In this document: positions 23,591-35,246 of the stretch, piece by piece | Numbering within the stretch: the stretch's first letter is position 1 | Layout of the letters: each line of letters opens with the position of its first letter | Assembly: GCA_028274465.1 (NCBI GenBank) | Contig: CM051455.1 | Location: 51,528,725 to 51,592,724 of the forward strand | Reading direction: 5' to 3' | From: Plantago ovata | Lineage: Eukaryota > Streptophyta > Magnoliopsida > Lamiales > Plantaginaceae | DNA length: 64,000 nt | Position numbers and translations under genes: made by a program | The notes under the pieces: model-generated | What the model was told of the DNA's origin: nothing | What the model saw: the letters and a program-made list of their open reading frames with translations, nothing else | Databases searched by the model: none

Positions 23591-24582
23591 TCAGGAATAC
23601 GGTTTTCCCGTTTGGTCGCCGGATAATGAGCAGAGAAAGAAAATCGATTGCCCGAGATAAATCGGACGGGCAAGCAGCTGATTGGCTGGCCGAGTTGCGT
23701 TGGCAGCGGAGATAAAATATCTGATCGTTCTCTTTCTCCATCTTTTCTGGCGGATAATGGAGTTTATCTGTCTTGGAGGCTCGCTTCAGGCTGTTGCCCC
23801 ACCATGTGCTGGCGTCCTCACTTCATCGAGAAAGACCTAATTACCCTGCCCTTTCCATATAAAATGAATTTGCAGCCCCCATTATTCACAATTCTAGGGT
23901 TCTTGGCAAATCCCGCTCAGAGGTACTTTGAAAATTTTCAGACTTTCGTAATTTTAGATGTTTCTTTTTCTTTCGCAATTCTTCATTCCAGTCCCAGATC
24001 GGGTTTGGGTGGTAGCGGATTTCGCTTGAAATCCCTTTTTCTGACCTCCTTGTTTCTTCATTGTTTGTCTAGGTTTGAAGTGTCATTTTGGATCTGTGGA
24101 TCGATTCTGCTCCAAATTGTGAAGATAAATCATTGCTGCAAAACCTTATAATAGAGTGGTGCAATCAGTTATTTAATTATGCGTATAATGTTACTTTTCT
24201 GCACATTTGTATTTGTTGGACAATATACATTTGTAGGAGCAAAGTTGATGTAATCTTGCATATACATTGAATGTTAGTGAATTACTGTCTGCTCTGTTTG
24301 TCTTTAAAAAGAATGGATGGGCTGTGTATGGCAATTTATGTAATATGAAGTTGTGCAAAGTACTCTGAATTTGTGGACATAGAGTGGAGTGTTTATGCAA
24401 AATGATTTATGTGAAGTACTGAAGTATGTGAACTGATTTTGTGTCCTTCATATGTATATGAGCATGAATGGATTGTCTCTGCATATGCATGCCAAGAAAA
24501 GTGTGGAATTGTTAGTTTAGTTGCTGCCTTTCATGTAGTGGTTAGGATTTTGTTAACTCATGAGTCATAGTTGTGAACATAG

Positions 24583-26281
24583 ATGGAACTTTGGAGACGA
24601 CAACTGTTGTTGCTGTTGATTCAGTATAACAAAATGAACTTGGAATTGTTCATGGGTATTGGGATTCTAGCATCTCAGGTGAACATGAGGGTTTTCAAGA
24701 CTAGGATCATGGAGCATGAAAATCCGCTATCGTACAATTTGCATTTCCGTCTTTATGTTCAGATTGATAGGAATTTTTGTCTGTTTGTGGATGACGATGT
24801 AGCTTGTCTTGAAAATCTTCGTATGGACCGTAATTGCTTTCACCAGTTGTGTGAGTTGTTGCACACAAAGGGAGGGTTAAAGGATGGGCTGTATGTTTCT
24901 GTTAAGGAACAAGTAGGCATATTTCTGTCAATTATTGCTCATAACAAAAAGGGACGGATAATCCACTTTGACTTCATTCGTTCAAGTGAGACAATAAGAA
25001 AATACTTTCACAAGGTTTTGGGGGCGGTTTTGTCTGTGCACAAGGATCTTTTGGCTAAGCAGATTCCGGTGACTCCTGATAATGCACCTGAACGTTGGCA
25101 ACCTTTCCAGGTTTGTTAACGAAGTATAGAGTTGTATGCTTATATTAACTTGTTATGTGAACTTTGTATCATAGGGAACAGACTTGATTGATAGGTTATA
25201 CTTGGCATGTTTATGCAGGGATGTCTCGGTGCACTTGATGGGACTCACATCCGTGTCTTAGTTCCTAAAGATAGGCAGACTCCCTACCGTGGGCGTAAAA
25301 GGTTTATTATAATGAATGTACTAGCTGCCTGCAACTGGAACATGGAGTTCACATATGTTTTATCTGGTTGGGAAGGATCTGCTGCTGATAGTAGGGTCCT
25401 CCGAAACGCACTTGCTAGGCCTGACGGTTTACGAGTCCCTAATGGTATATTAACATACGTAGAACTATAATTTTTATATGAATGTTGTTTTTAGTTGTTT
25501 CTCCATGTTTGTAGTTCCAATTGTGCTAAATTATCAACAGAGACTACTGCAAAAAAACTATTACTTGTTACTTCAAAGGCCGTTGATAATTTAATAAATT
25601 TAATTTTTTAAAAACCAAAACTAAACTCCTTATATACATCTTAATAATTCCTACTGCCCTTGAACATTTATAATTTATTTCTGTATTTTTTGTTAATTTA
25701 GAACACTAATAAAGTATATGTTTAGTTTATATACACAACCCTTATCCATAAACCATTGATATCATAATGAAATGGTTGTTTCTTATTACATTTTCGTACT
25801 AATTGCAGAACAGTACTACTTGTGTGACAACGGGTATACACATGGAAAGGGATTCGTCACGCCTTACACCCGAACAAGGTATCACTTGCAACAATGGGGT
25901 CACGGCACCGATGCTCCTCAGAATAGAAAAGAATACTTCAACATGGTTCACTCAAAGGCTCGTAATGTGATAGAGAGATGTTTTGGTCTGCTCAAGAAGC
26001 GTTGGGTTTCAATAGATGAGCAGTCTAAGTATCCGGTGGAGGCTCAAAGTAAAATTATTCTTGCGTGTTGTCTCCTTCAAAACTTTATACGACAGAAAAT
26101 GTCCCGTGATCCCTTGGAGGATGAGCCTCTAGAAATAGACACCGATGACCCAATGGAAGATGAGCCTCCTGTTGATTATGTTCAAGTACTTCGGCCTTCA
26201 CCTGAATGGGATGACTTCCGTGACAATTTGGCGCAACAACTTTATGATGATTGGCTAGAAATTCGTGGGGGGCAACCTTGA
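24583..26281 (+). CDS. HARBI1-like PIF/Harbinger transposase, three exons
   Basis: DDE nuclease of a PIF/Harbinger transposon. Exons 24583-25110, 25219-25444 and 25809-26281 join in frame to 408 residues, the usual length. Presumed catalytic residues: Asp in LGALDGTHIRV, Asp in GSAADSRVLRNA and Glu in ARNVIERCFGLLKKRW. The N-terminal part carries the helix-rich region before the core (FHQLCELLHTKGGL, VGIFLSIIAHNKKGR). The C-terminal tail is acidic. No lesion is seen. The start Met at 24583 is the first in frame, but a downstream Met (24634) is possible. A GTACTTTG donor near 23930 suggests a leader intron. Confidence 0.9.
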
Positions 26282-26723
26282 ATTAGGACATGAAACAATG
26301 TTCATTTACATTATGCCATTATATGCTTAGTTTTGAAATTTCCATGACATGTTGCCTTCTATCTCATGTATATCAAGTCTCATGGAAGTCTGTAGAAAAA
26401 GTATAATTCCATCTTTTCAAAACATTTAAGTTTACATGTAGTAAGTTGATGTTGTGACCTACTGTTTAAACAACATTGTATTTTGTTGGAGGCATTTAAT
26501 CTGAAAACTTTGCGGTACTGTCATGATATATGACATGTCCGTAGTCATATCTTATGTTTATTTTAATATGGCAGTTTGCTTTTCCTTTTCTATTATTTTT
26601 AACAGTTGTTATCTTTTGTAACAGAATAATTAATGCTTACAAGTATTGTAAATGTGTTGAAGACATTCAGTTGTTAATTTTCTGTTTGGAGTGCATGACT
26701 AATGCTACTGTTTATTTCTGCAG

Positions 26724-28465
26724 ATGAGAGGTGGATCCCGGTTGGGAAACAAGAGTGTTCGTAATCCTACTCAATCATATCTCCGAGGCCAGTATGCTCC
26801 TACCGCCAGACCAGGTTCAAGTCAGGTTAGTGGCACCACTTCTGGTACCGTGAACAATCTGCAACCTCTACATACCCCTGCCACGTACAATGTTCTGCAA
26901 GAAACATCGGCCCCCACTCAAGGATCACTTGATCCAAGTATGCTTTCACCACCACCGACTAAAGCACCTAGGTTCATATGGACTGATGAAGCAACAGCAA
27001 TGCGGTGTGACTGTATGCGGGAAATAATGAACCTAGGAACGCGTGATCACACAAACAAAATGACTAATATCCATACTGCTATTGCAACTATGATGCGAGA
27101 TAGGATTCTGGGCTGTGTTGTTGTTCAGTCCCAGATTGAATCGAAGCTTAAGTACTGGAAGAGACAGTACGTTGAGGTTAAGAAAATTCTTGATTTAAGT
27201 GGAGGGAATTTTCAGATAGATGATGAAGGAGTGCTGCGGCTAGAGGTTCACGAGGATGACCGGTGGTTAAGGCATTGCGGTAAGCTTTTCTAACTAACTA
27301 CTGTCTATTTAATATATTTAGGTGCTGCTATTGTCGGTTTATTGTACGTATCTACCTCATGGTTTTTTTTTAAAACTAGTTTTTCTTGTCTTCTCCTACA
27401 TAGTTTAATACTATTGATGTCTTTAGGGGGTGCTTGGTATTTATATAAAAGTAATGGTACATATTCCTATTTTACGTTGGATTAAGGGCAATGGCTTTGA
27501 TTTTTTTAGAAAGCAAAACAATTAATTACATAATCATCAACAGAATTACAAACAAAAAAAGTGACAGGAACTCATGGAAGATAAAAGGCAACCTACTGCC
27601 CTCCTCATCAACAACTACATCATTTGCTAAAGCATATGGTTACATATTCCCACTATGCCTAAGAAAACTTAAATTAACAGCAGCAATGTCTTTCTTATTA
27701 CTCATAGTTTGTTTCATTTTTTTTCCACTTTCCTTGTTACTTGATTAGTTGTTGTTTGTAATTGGGTATGCCTATTCATGGTGTATTGAAGTTAGAAAAT
27801 TTGTTTTTTTTTTCTTTTTCTTTTTGTAGGAATACAAAGACGCTGTAAAATGTAGGCACAAGCCATTTCCCCTATACGACTTGTGGGTAGATTGGTTTGG
27901 TGTTGATAATGCTACTGGAGAGGGTGCTGTTGGATTCAAGGAGGCTGTTAACCAAAATGATGAGGAAGGTTATGTTCATACTTGGGATGAAGAAAACCAA
28001 ATGGAGGATGATGAAGATGTTAGCAGCAAACTGAATGAGCCAGTTTCAAGTGTTCCAACCAACGCTCCCCCTCAAACTGACAGGAGTTCACTTCCACCCG
28101 CCAAATTGGGTCCTGACATCTATCCGGCCCCTGGCCCCCCAGCAAAAAAGAAAAGGGTTGAGAAAGCTGACCGAGCGGAGAAGGTGGCAAGGCTTTACGT
28201 GAACATGTTCAAGGACATGTAGAGTGAGAATAAGGTCGTTATGGCAGATGTGGCCTCAAAACTTGTAGCTCCAGAAGTTCTCTATGATGAAAAATGTGAC
28301 AAAGTTAGTGATGGCCTAGCAGAGTTCCCCGACATACCTGTTAGAGATGCTTTATATGTAGAGCATCACATAACCTCTGATGCGAGCTTGACAAATGCAT
28401 TTATAAAGGCTGGGAAGGAGCGTCGCCACGCGATGATATCTATGATTATAGAGAAAGAACTCTGA
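26724..28465 (+). pseudogene. Myb/SANT-like partner gene (second Harbinger ORF), interrupted
   Basis: PIF/Harbinger elements need a second protein with a Myb/SANT-like domain that helps the transposase bind ends and enter the nucleus. Exon 1 (26724-27279) has a Ser/Thr/Pro-rich start and then the domain from FIWTDEATAMRCDCMREIMN to KLKYWKRQYVEVKKILDLSG. Exon 2 (from 27830) continues EYKDAVKCRHKPFPLYDLW, the block that normally follows the domain, then acidic and Pro-rich linkers, a basic motif AKKKRVEKADR and a helical tail to 28465. Two faults appear: the exon 1 donor leaves one extra base relative to exon 2, and an in-frame TAG at 28220-28222 stops the tail about 80 codons early. Confidence 0.8.
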
Positions 28466-29165
28466 AAGTGCGTTTATCAGTTTAGGGGGCAGAATCTTTT
28501 GTTCGCTTGATATGAAGTAATTGCGATACTTTAAATTGACAACACAATTGTTAATACCTGTAATCTAACTTATGAATAACTCTTTTGATGTATTCCAGCA
28601 TTCTGCCTCTTTTATGCTAGTTTAGTCACATTGTATGGAATTACTGTCAACTACTGTGAAGGTATGTTAACTTTTACATTATTAAGGTGTCTCAACAGAG
28701 GCAATTTCATTTAGTTTTTTTTGTTCATTCCAGGTCTGCTGCTTGCTTAGTTTACCCCCTTATTGTTGCTACGTTGATAGAAATAAAACTGGTGGACCAT
28801 TGTTAGTAGTATATTTATTAGGATTCCACCAGTGAGCTTTGGCAAGACGCATTATATAAATTGAAATTGAACATGAACGCATTTGTTCCTATGAAACAAG
28901 GTCACATAGTCAAAAACAAATAACCATATGGAAGAAGAACCGAATTAACTCTGCTGATAGATAATACTTGGCTAACTTAAAATAAACAACTCCAGATGAT
29001 ACATGCTCTAACAGAGCTATTACTTAGCTATATACTCTTGGGGTTTAAATCACATCAAGTAAAACCCTTTAATATAATCAGTAAAGAAATGAGCTTGGCC
29101 ATTACAAGCAATGTCTTGTGTGAGGCACAAGTTCCCTAAACCGCAGCAGCAGGATGGCCCTCATC
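28466..29165. other. spacer between convergent cargo genes
   Basis: AT-rich, no frame supported. It should hold the 3' UTRs of the Myb/SANT-like gene (+) and the SANT-like gene (-). Confidence 0.45.
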
Positions 29166-29770
29166 TTAAAATTGCCCGTACGGATATTTATAGTGATCAC
29201 GAATTGGTTGCTTCCTAGCCCGGCGCAAAACTAGTTCAACATAAGCTTGGTACAAACATGGAGCACAACAAATCCCAGTCTGGATCCCCCTTGAAAGCAT
29301 ACACCTTAGTAAGCTCATCATTCCGCCAGGAAAAGGAAAATTTAACAAAGAAAACAAAATTACATTGGAGTATAGACAAGAAGAGTAGCTGGAGTGAAAA
29401 TTACAGAAAATTGAACCTCGACTATAACATTGAAACGTCCAGGAATTGCAATCACAATGTCATTGTTGTACTGATCCCACTGAATGCATCCATCATTAAG
29501 GAGATAACCAAAACATCGGAATCTGTCAAAGAGACGGTTAAACTCGATTTCGCCTTCTTCTTCAGTATAGTGATCTTCAAAATCACCAAACTTCTTGTTA
29601 ATTTTTCTGGTCGCCTTTCGGATCACGTAAGGCTGAGGATAGTCTAGAAGATTAAAATGTGGCATTTCAGCCATCCCCAACCTCAAGTGATGTATGAAAT
29701 CATCAACCACACTTTTACGCCACTTGTGTGCTTTGGGGAACAAATAATGTTCTTGGGGCTGGATTTCCAT
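29166..29770 (-). pseudogene. SANT-like cargo gene, subtype B copy 1, probably broken
   Basis: Two-exon gene read on the minus strand. Exon 1 (29770 down to about 29430) starts MEIQPQEHYLFPKAHKWRKS and carries a Myb/SANT-like domain (KINKKFGDFEDHYTEEEGEI then RLFDRFRCFGYLLNDGCIQW). Exon 2 (about 29318-29166) has TKVYAFKGDPDW and ends HYKYPYGQF. Compared with its relative at 41.3 kb, the acceptor reads CGG instead of CAG and the exon 2 frame shifts by one base before the tail, so a normal protein is unlikely. Family: Myb/SANT-like DNA-binding proteins (PF12776-type), by motif only. Confidence 0.7.
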
Positions 29771-31168
29771 TTGAGTAGTATTTTTCGGGAAGGAATGAAG
29801 GGCTCTGGTTTGAATTGTTTTTTGGGGGACTTAAGCATGCAAAGGCATGGCTATATGAAGACCAACTACACCATAAAATACAGACTTATCACAACTTGCT
29901 TCCTAAAAGATAAACATAAAGTGGTGAAAAAAAATTTACTTGCATAAAAAGAGGGGTAAAGCATGGTTGAAGCATGCACAAGAATCTTTAGATTTGTATG
30001 TAGTTAGATTTAAAGTAACACTGCCTTTGATGGAACATATCAATACATGAGAAATCAGCCCCTGAAGTCTTATCTTTGGACAAGTCAGTTTGAGTGAAAG
30101 GAGTGGGAATCTTCCAGCTTTCATGCATGCTTGTGCACAAATTACACATGGTTTACAGGACATGGACATCTAAGGAACAGTTTAATTGGCCTTGGGAAAT
30201 AGAAGAATACCTTTTCTAAGCAATTATGTTTTATTTACAACTAATCCTACTATAATTTGAACTTCATGAACAATTGTCTTCACTTTTATACGTAAAACGA
30301 CTGAATTCATTATATAAGTCCTGCTTAATTAACATTTAACTAACACACTGTGTTTGGCATTAGTATTAATTTTGTTTTCGTAAACAGAATTCAAACAAAC
30401 ATTGGCATGCAGCATAAAGTGTGCAGATTCCGATTCTTATTCACATGATGCAAAGTTGTTTGTCCAAATATTTGAAATGACATATGGAACCAATAGCCTT
30501 CCTTTATCTATACCTATACATGTCTGTTTGATCTTTTTGTTTGTATCAAGTATGTATGTAATTGGTTTTCCCAATCACACAAATAAATGTAGGGCATATA
30601 AATAAATTCGTAAATGTAGGGCATATACATTTAGTTGTTCTGCATGCATTGCTTCTTGTACTTCATGCATGATTTTGGATTATACATCCGGGTTCACAAA
30701 TCCACCTACTTTACTCTCATGCCTCTCTATATAAGGGAGGTGTTGTTATGTGCTTAAGTTGAGACACATCTCAGTCATCCTTCTTTGACATTTTACAAAT
30801 AATCTCTCCTAAGTATTACATTCAATTGTCTTTGATCACCAACTTAAAAAGGCCACACCAACACTTCAGTGTTGGAAGACACTATCCAGTATCCAACAAA
30901 GGTGATCACACTATATAAATAACCATATTATTTTGTTAAATTCTTCATGTCTTCGTTTTAGTTTCGTGCTTCACGTATGTCATGTTCACTTTATAATTGC
31001 TTATGTATCTTCATTTGTTTGTTTTGTCAACATCTTCATTTAAAGTTTGCTTTCCATATTTTTTTGCTGCATAGCATGTGTTACTTCTGATTTGAACGTG
31101 GAAAATGATTACACATGTACTGATTTTTTAGCTAGTACATCGAACTCCTTAAATTGACAGTATAAGAC
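29771..31168. promoter_or_regulatory. Divergent promoter interval between SANT-like genes at 29.8 kb (-) and 31.2 kb (+)
   Basis: 1.4 kb, AT-rich. A good TATA box (CTATATAAGG, 30727-30736) lies about 430 bases before the plus-strand ATG, so a leader intron is likely; a donor-like CAAAGGTGATC follows at about 30900. Several GCATGCA and CATGCATG elements (RY-type, a known B3-protein target) occur near 30120-30130 and 30630-30670. Confidence 0.45.
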
Positions 31169-31773
31169 ATGGAAGGAGAGACATTTGTCTGTGGTCAGGG
31201 TTGCAACTTCGGTCCTCCTCGTCTAACGGAAATCCACGAAGATTTGTTGTTGACAATGGTATGTGCATCGAAGCTCGCCGCCCCAGATATGATGACGAGG
31301 GATGGTGTAGAGAAGATATTTTTGTTACAGTGGACTCTTGAAATGCACTTTGTGCAACCTGGTTGGTGTTTCACAAAGGAAATGTTACTGGAATTGTTTA
31401 GTAACCTTGTCATGCGACACAATGCTTGGAGCTACATAAAGCACCTGCCTGGAGTTTCCCTACACAACCACCAGACTCAGATCTATGTGCCAAGCGTACT
31501 TAAGCCTGGAATAGAGAGTGTAAGACTTCCACACACTTTCTCTGAATTTGTTCCTTAGCATATTAATAATCCTTAAGTTTATCATATTCATTGTGTTTGC
31601 AGATGTTCGATCACGCAACGGAATATTTTGACAGGGTCGAGCCTTTCGCTGGCCGACTACGGAGTGCCTTCTTTGGGACGGAGTTTGATCTACTAGGCAA
31701 CACAACCACACTGATAGGCGAGATAACTGAGCCGGAGGAGGAAATCGACTACATTGATCCTACTTACACCTAG
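31169..31773 (+). CDS. SANT-like cargo gene, subtype A copy 1, open
   Basis: Exons 31169-31519 and 31603-31773 join in frame to 173 residues. The first exon encodes a divergent Myb/SANT-like domain: an acidic helix (LTEIHEDLLLTMV), a middle helix with a tryptophan (KIFLLQWTLEMHF), then CFTKEMLLELFSNLVMRHNA and WSYIKHLPGV. The second exon begins MFDHATEYFDRVEPF and has LRSAFFGTEFD, matching the short block that follows the domain in its relatives. No signal or membrane segment. Subtype A copy 2 follows on the same strand 370 bp on. I assign the family from the helix and tryptophan spacing; a search is needed for proof. Confidence 0.65.
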
Positions 31774-32139
31774 GAAGCCAGAAGACAATGCCTTCTCCAA
31801 ATCATAGAACACATTTTTTCCTCTGTATGAGGCATTATCCAAAAAATCCAAAATTGATCGCTAATTTATTATCCATTGCGGACTTCCTTAAAAAATGTGT
31901 CGTACCCTGCTCATTCAGAAGAGGGGAGAAGACAAAAAAAATAAAAAATAAAAAATTGCTGGATTGTAGGTGTATTTCTATTTGTGGTTTCAATTCTGTT
32001 TCTTGCTGTGTGACTGTACAATATGGACGTATCGATGTATTCGTGTTCTTGTCTTGCATGTATTTTAATCTTAATTGACATAGATGATCACTGGCCATTG
32101 AATGTAATTTAATCTTAATTTTCAAAATGCAGTTTATGT

Positions 32140-32821
32140 ATGACTACGCCTGGAAAGACCTTCTACTGTGGGTCCCAGAAATGCATTTTCCCTCCAGACG
32201 CTACTTGGTCTACAAGGCACGACGAGTCTTTACTAGAATTAATAGGCAACACAACCCATTCAAGGCTTAATAGGGGCCAATTAGAGATGTTTTTGCTAGG
32301 CCGATGGACTAAATCCCTTCATCAGTTTTATGATGGCCAGTGTTTTAGCAAGAATTATGTTCTTGCTAAATTCGGTCTGTTGGTATTGCGATACAATGCA
32401 TGGACTTATCTTACACGTCTTCCTGGGGTTGAGATTTTCCATGAACACAAGGCCCTATATGTGCCAACCGTCCTGAAGTTGGGCATCGCTAAGGTGTACC
32501 TTTGTTTGCTTGATCGTAATACTTGAAAATTAAGCTCGCATAACTTTATTGTTAATCCAATCCTCATACTGTGGTAATTATCTTTTACAGATGTTTTTCT
32601 CCGCTACTCAGTACTTCAACAAGTATGAAAATTCATATTCAACACTAAATGAAGCCTTTCGAGGAACTCCATTTGATGTTACTTCTGAGATCTACAACCC
32701 AAATTAAAATATTGTAGGAGAGTTTGTCCAGCCAACTCCTGAAATTAGCCGGATTGATGTAACGTTCATTGCAGAGGAATGGGGATACGATGGAAGCGAC
32801 AGCGGTTCTAATTCTGAGTAG
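32140..32821 (+). pseudogene. SANT-like cargo gene, subtype A copy 2, with one in-frame stop
   Basis: Exons 32140-32493 and 32591-32821. Same plan as the gene at 31.2 kb: DESLLELIGN, MFLLGRWTKSLHQFYDGQCF, LLVLRYNAWTYLTRLPGVEI, then in exon 2 LNEAFRGTPFD. An in-frame TAA (32705-32707) falls shortly after that block, while the frame stays open beyond it to a TAG at 32819-32821 with an acidic end (EEWGYDGSDSGS). So it either makes a shorter protein of 156 residues or has lost about 38 residues. Tandem duplicate of its neighbour, but well diverged. Confidence 0.6.
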
Positions 32822-33123
32822 ATTCTGTGCCACAACATTAATGAGTATTTCGGTTTGTACTTTTCTTTCTAATAATTGTTCAATATATTTTGAAAGGTGT
32901 TAGTTTTCAATAGGTTGATTTTAATTTATATTTATTTTATGGAAAAACTAGCAATCATATAACTCTACAAACACCAAAATTCACATTATAAATCTGGTAC
33001 ATTCAAAGCATACAAGGATTATGAAGTTGACACCTCCGTTCATTCTGCAACCTATATTTCTTTCTCATACGATCATTTCCTCATGAAACATAAACTTAGG
33101 TCGAAACAACAGTGATTGTAACC
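32822..33123. other. spacer between cargo genes
   Basis: AT-rich, 3' regions of converging genes; nothing else seen. Confidence 0.4.
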
Positions 33124-33694
33124 TCACTTATGCGTACGTTCTTTTCTTATCCTCTGGTTGACAAGCATGGAAGGGTTATATCCATACTGGCTGCGAGTTT
33201 CGTCTCCTATTGGACTCTCGACTTCATCGTTGTCCTTGTTCAGAATGGTCACCGCGAAACCCGGGGGGCCATGGTACCTGAAGTTGAGTGTGTATCCAAT
33301 CTGAACCCCGTAATGCTGCACAAAAGTATTCCATCCCTGCATTAGCGTTAAGACCCCATCCTCTCTGATTATCCCGACTTGGAAAGGAACACCATTGCCT
33401 TCTTGGACTGTTATATCATTATCAATTTCATGGCCATACATATCAAAAAAGTCACGCGGTATTTCCTGTATTTCGTAAACATATTTCAAGTGAATAATAT
33501 TTGAAAAGAAAAAGTAAAGTAATGAACTGGAAATTAGCAGAACAAATGCTCTGATTAAAGTGATGCAGGGGAATTCATTTGTGAGCATAATAGTGTTAGC
33601 AACCCCAATTAAAAACATGCAAATAACATACCAACATGTGCTTCTCCATTGCACCTATCCCCTTCAAAAACGTTGCTGGAGCTTCAATGCTCAT
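33124..33694 (-). CDS. Single-domain B3 (REM-like) protein, cargo gene, open
   Basis: Exon 1 33694-33632 (21 codons, MSIEAPATFLKGIGAMEKHM) and exon 2 33465-33124 join in frame to 134 residues. Nearly the whole protein is one B3 DNA-binding domain: IPRDFFDMYGHEIDN, QEGNGVPFQVGIIREDG, LTLMQGWNTFVQHYGVQIG, LNFRYHGPPGFAVTIL. This is the REM-type pattern of plant B3 proteins, which bind DNA in the nucleus. The N-terminal M plus short exon then B3 is shared with the gene at 42.9 kb. It lies head-to-head with the SANT-like gene starting at 34016, with only 321 bp between the start codons. Confidence 0.8.
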
Positions 33695-34015
33695 CCTTAG
33701 ATGTAGCTTAGTTTTATATGGTGGAATATATGTGGATAGGTGATTGGAAGTGGAGTGGTACATGTCCAATTCTTGCCAATATATATATAGTAGTTAATAA
33801 CAAACAAGGTATAGGGAACATGTGAATATTGTTGAGTAGTACAAGTAGATATATTTTTGTTTGCATTCTTATGTTGAAAATTAGGCACATAGGAAATGTG
33901 TGTAGGTCCGTTTTTTTCTATCGGACTTATTGCTTGGTTGTTGAAAAAAAAATGAGACACTATAAAACATATATATTTGTATCTACTACATTTTGTATCC
34001 AATTCTAAGTTGAAT
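33695..34015. promoter_or_regulatory. Short bidirectional promoter interval (B3 gene - / SANT gene +)
   Basis: 321 bp between two divergent ATGs. It holds TATATATA-type boxes at about 33780-33789 and 33969-33977, one facing each gene. Compact divergent promoters suggest the two genes are expressed together. Confidence 0.45.
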
Positions 34016-34066
34016 ATGGATTTCTCTTATTATCGTCCCCAACCCGATTTGCTTTTTCCACACAGC

Positions 34067-34071
34067 AGCAA
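34067..34071. repeat. left 5-bp target duplication (AGCAA) of the LTR element
   Basis: AGCAA here and at 40389-40393, directly outside the TG...CA ends. Confidence 0.9.
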
Positions 34072-35246
34072 TGATGAATGCGAAGTTTGTCAGACTCAAT
34101 TAATCAAATAAATTTGTTTTTAGCCGAAGGCAATTCACAACTACAACGAAACCGTAGTGTAGTAGTAAAATAACCTCGAGTGTCGATCTCTAAGGACTAT
34201 AACTAGCTTTATCTAATTTCACTTAAACTATAAAATCAACAAACGACTTAGCACAGATTTTCTTATCAATAATAATGGAAGTTAGTGATAGTATGATCAT
34301 TCAAAGCATCAGGTTAATAATCATGCATGAAGTACTTGATCGTTTTGCATAGAAATCTAAGATCATGAATTGTCCAATGTGTTCCGTTCAATTCAACACT
34401 ACGAAGATAGAGGGCTTAGATAGATCAAAGAAATAAAGCAATAACTCAAGTCTGATTCGCGTTACAACCATCATGCATAATTAAGAACCCTAGCTAAGAA
34501 ATCACATACTATCACCAACGATAGATTTAGCTACTCATAGATGACATGCAATCAACAGAAATCAAAGCAATATTGAATGAAAACATGTTGAAAGAAATAA
34601 CTATAAATAGAAAAATCGTGAGATACAATGTTACTGACGAAGGTTGTCAATCTCCGAAGAATTGCGAACTCACAAGCAAGAATTGATAAGAAAAAGAGTC
34701 TCCTATGCTAAAAATTCCCAGAACAGGCTCTGGAGAATTCGTCCCTAAAACTAATGTGAAAAGGTATGAGAAAGTCTGAAAAACGTAGAGAATAGAGCAA
34801 CTATATATAGGAGTTCGGAAGGCGTGGGGCGAATCGCCCCAGGCACCGGGCGGACCGCCTGGTGTGGGGCGAACCGCCCCACATCCCGGGCGAACCGCCC
34901 GGGAGCTCCAGTCGGTGGAGACGTGTTTTTGGTCTTCTTTTCCTTTTCGGACTCGGATTTTGCCTTCTAGTGACCTTTAAGCCTTGAAACTCGACCCTAG
35001 GCTTCAAATCTCGTCCGGAACCTTCTAGATACACCACGGATGACCACGAAACACCGAATCTTCGTTCTCTTCAACATAATTGTCCGGAAAATCACGTTTT
35101 TCACCTAAAACCTGAAAAATACAAACTAAAGGGAAACGTGACACTATTCTAATAAAAATGCACTATAATATAGCTAAATTAACATATATGATAGCTAAAT
35201 AGGTGGAAAAAAGACTCGAATGAAGGTGTAAAATACACGTTCATCA
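34072..35246 (-). repeat. LTR (3' LTR of the reversed element)
   Basis: TG...CA ends; nearly identical to 39220-40388. It contains a TATA-like CTATATATAG (34801-34810) and a cluster of GC-rich palindromes (34825-34902). Confidence 0.9.
34825..34902. repeat. cluster of GGGGCGAACCGCCCC palindromes in the LTR
   Basis: Four short palindromes: GGGGCGAATCGCCCC, an imperfect CCGGGCGGACCGCCTGG, GGGGCGAACCGCCCC and CCCGGGCGAACCGCCCGGG. The other LTR (about 39988-40046) has one unit fewer, and a diverged third cluster lies inside the element at about 36840-36950. Confidence 0.85.

Noticed and set aside
23550-28900. A normal 5-6-kb Harbinger element ending soon after the Myb/SANT-like gene
   Set aside because: No matching right end was found near 28.5-29.2 kb by eye; kept as the main alternative to the giant-element reading rather than fully excluded.
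29258-29647. 129-codon plus-strand frame
   Set aside because: Antisense shadow of the subtype B SANT-like gene.
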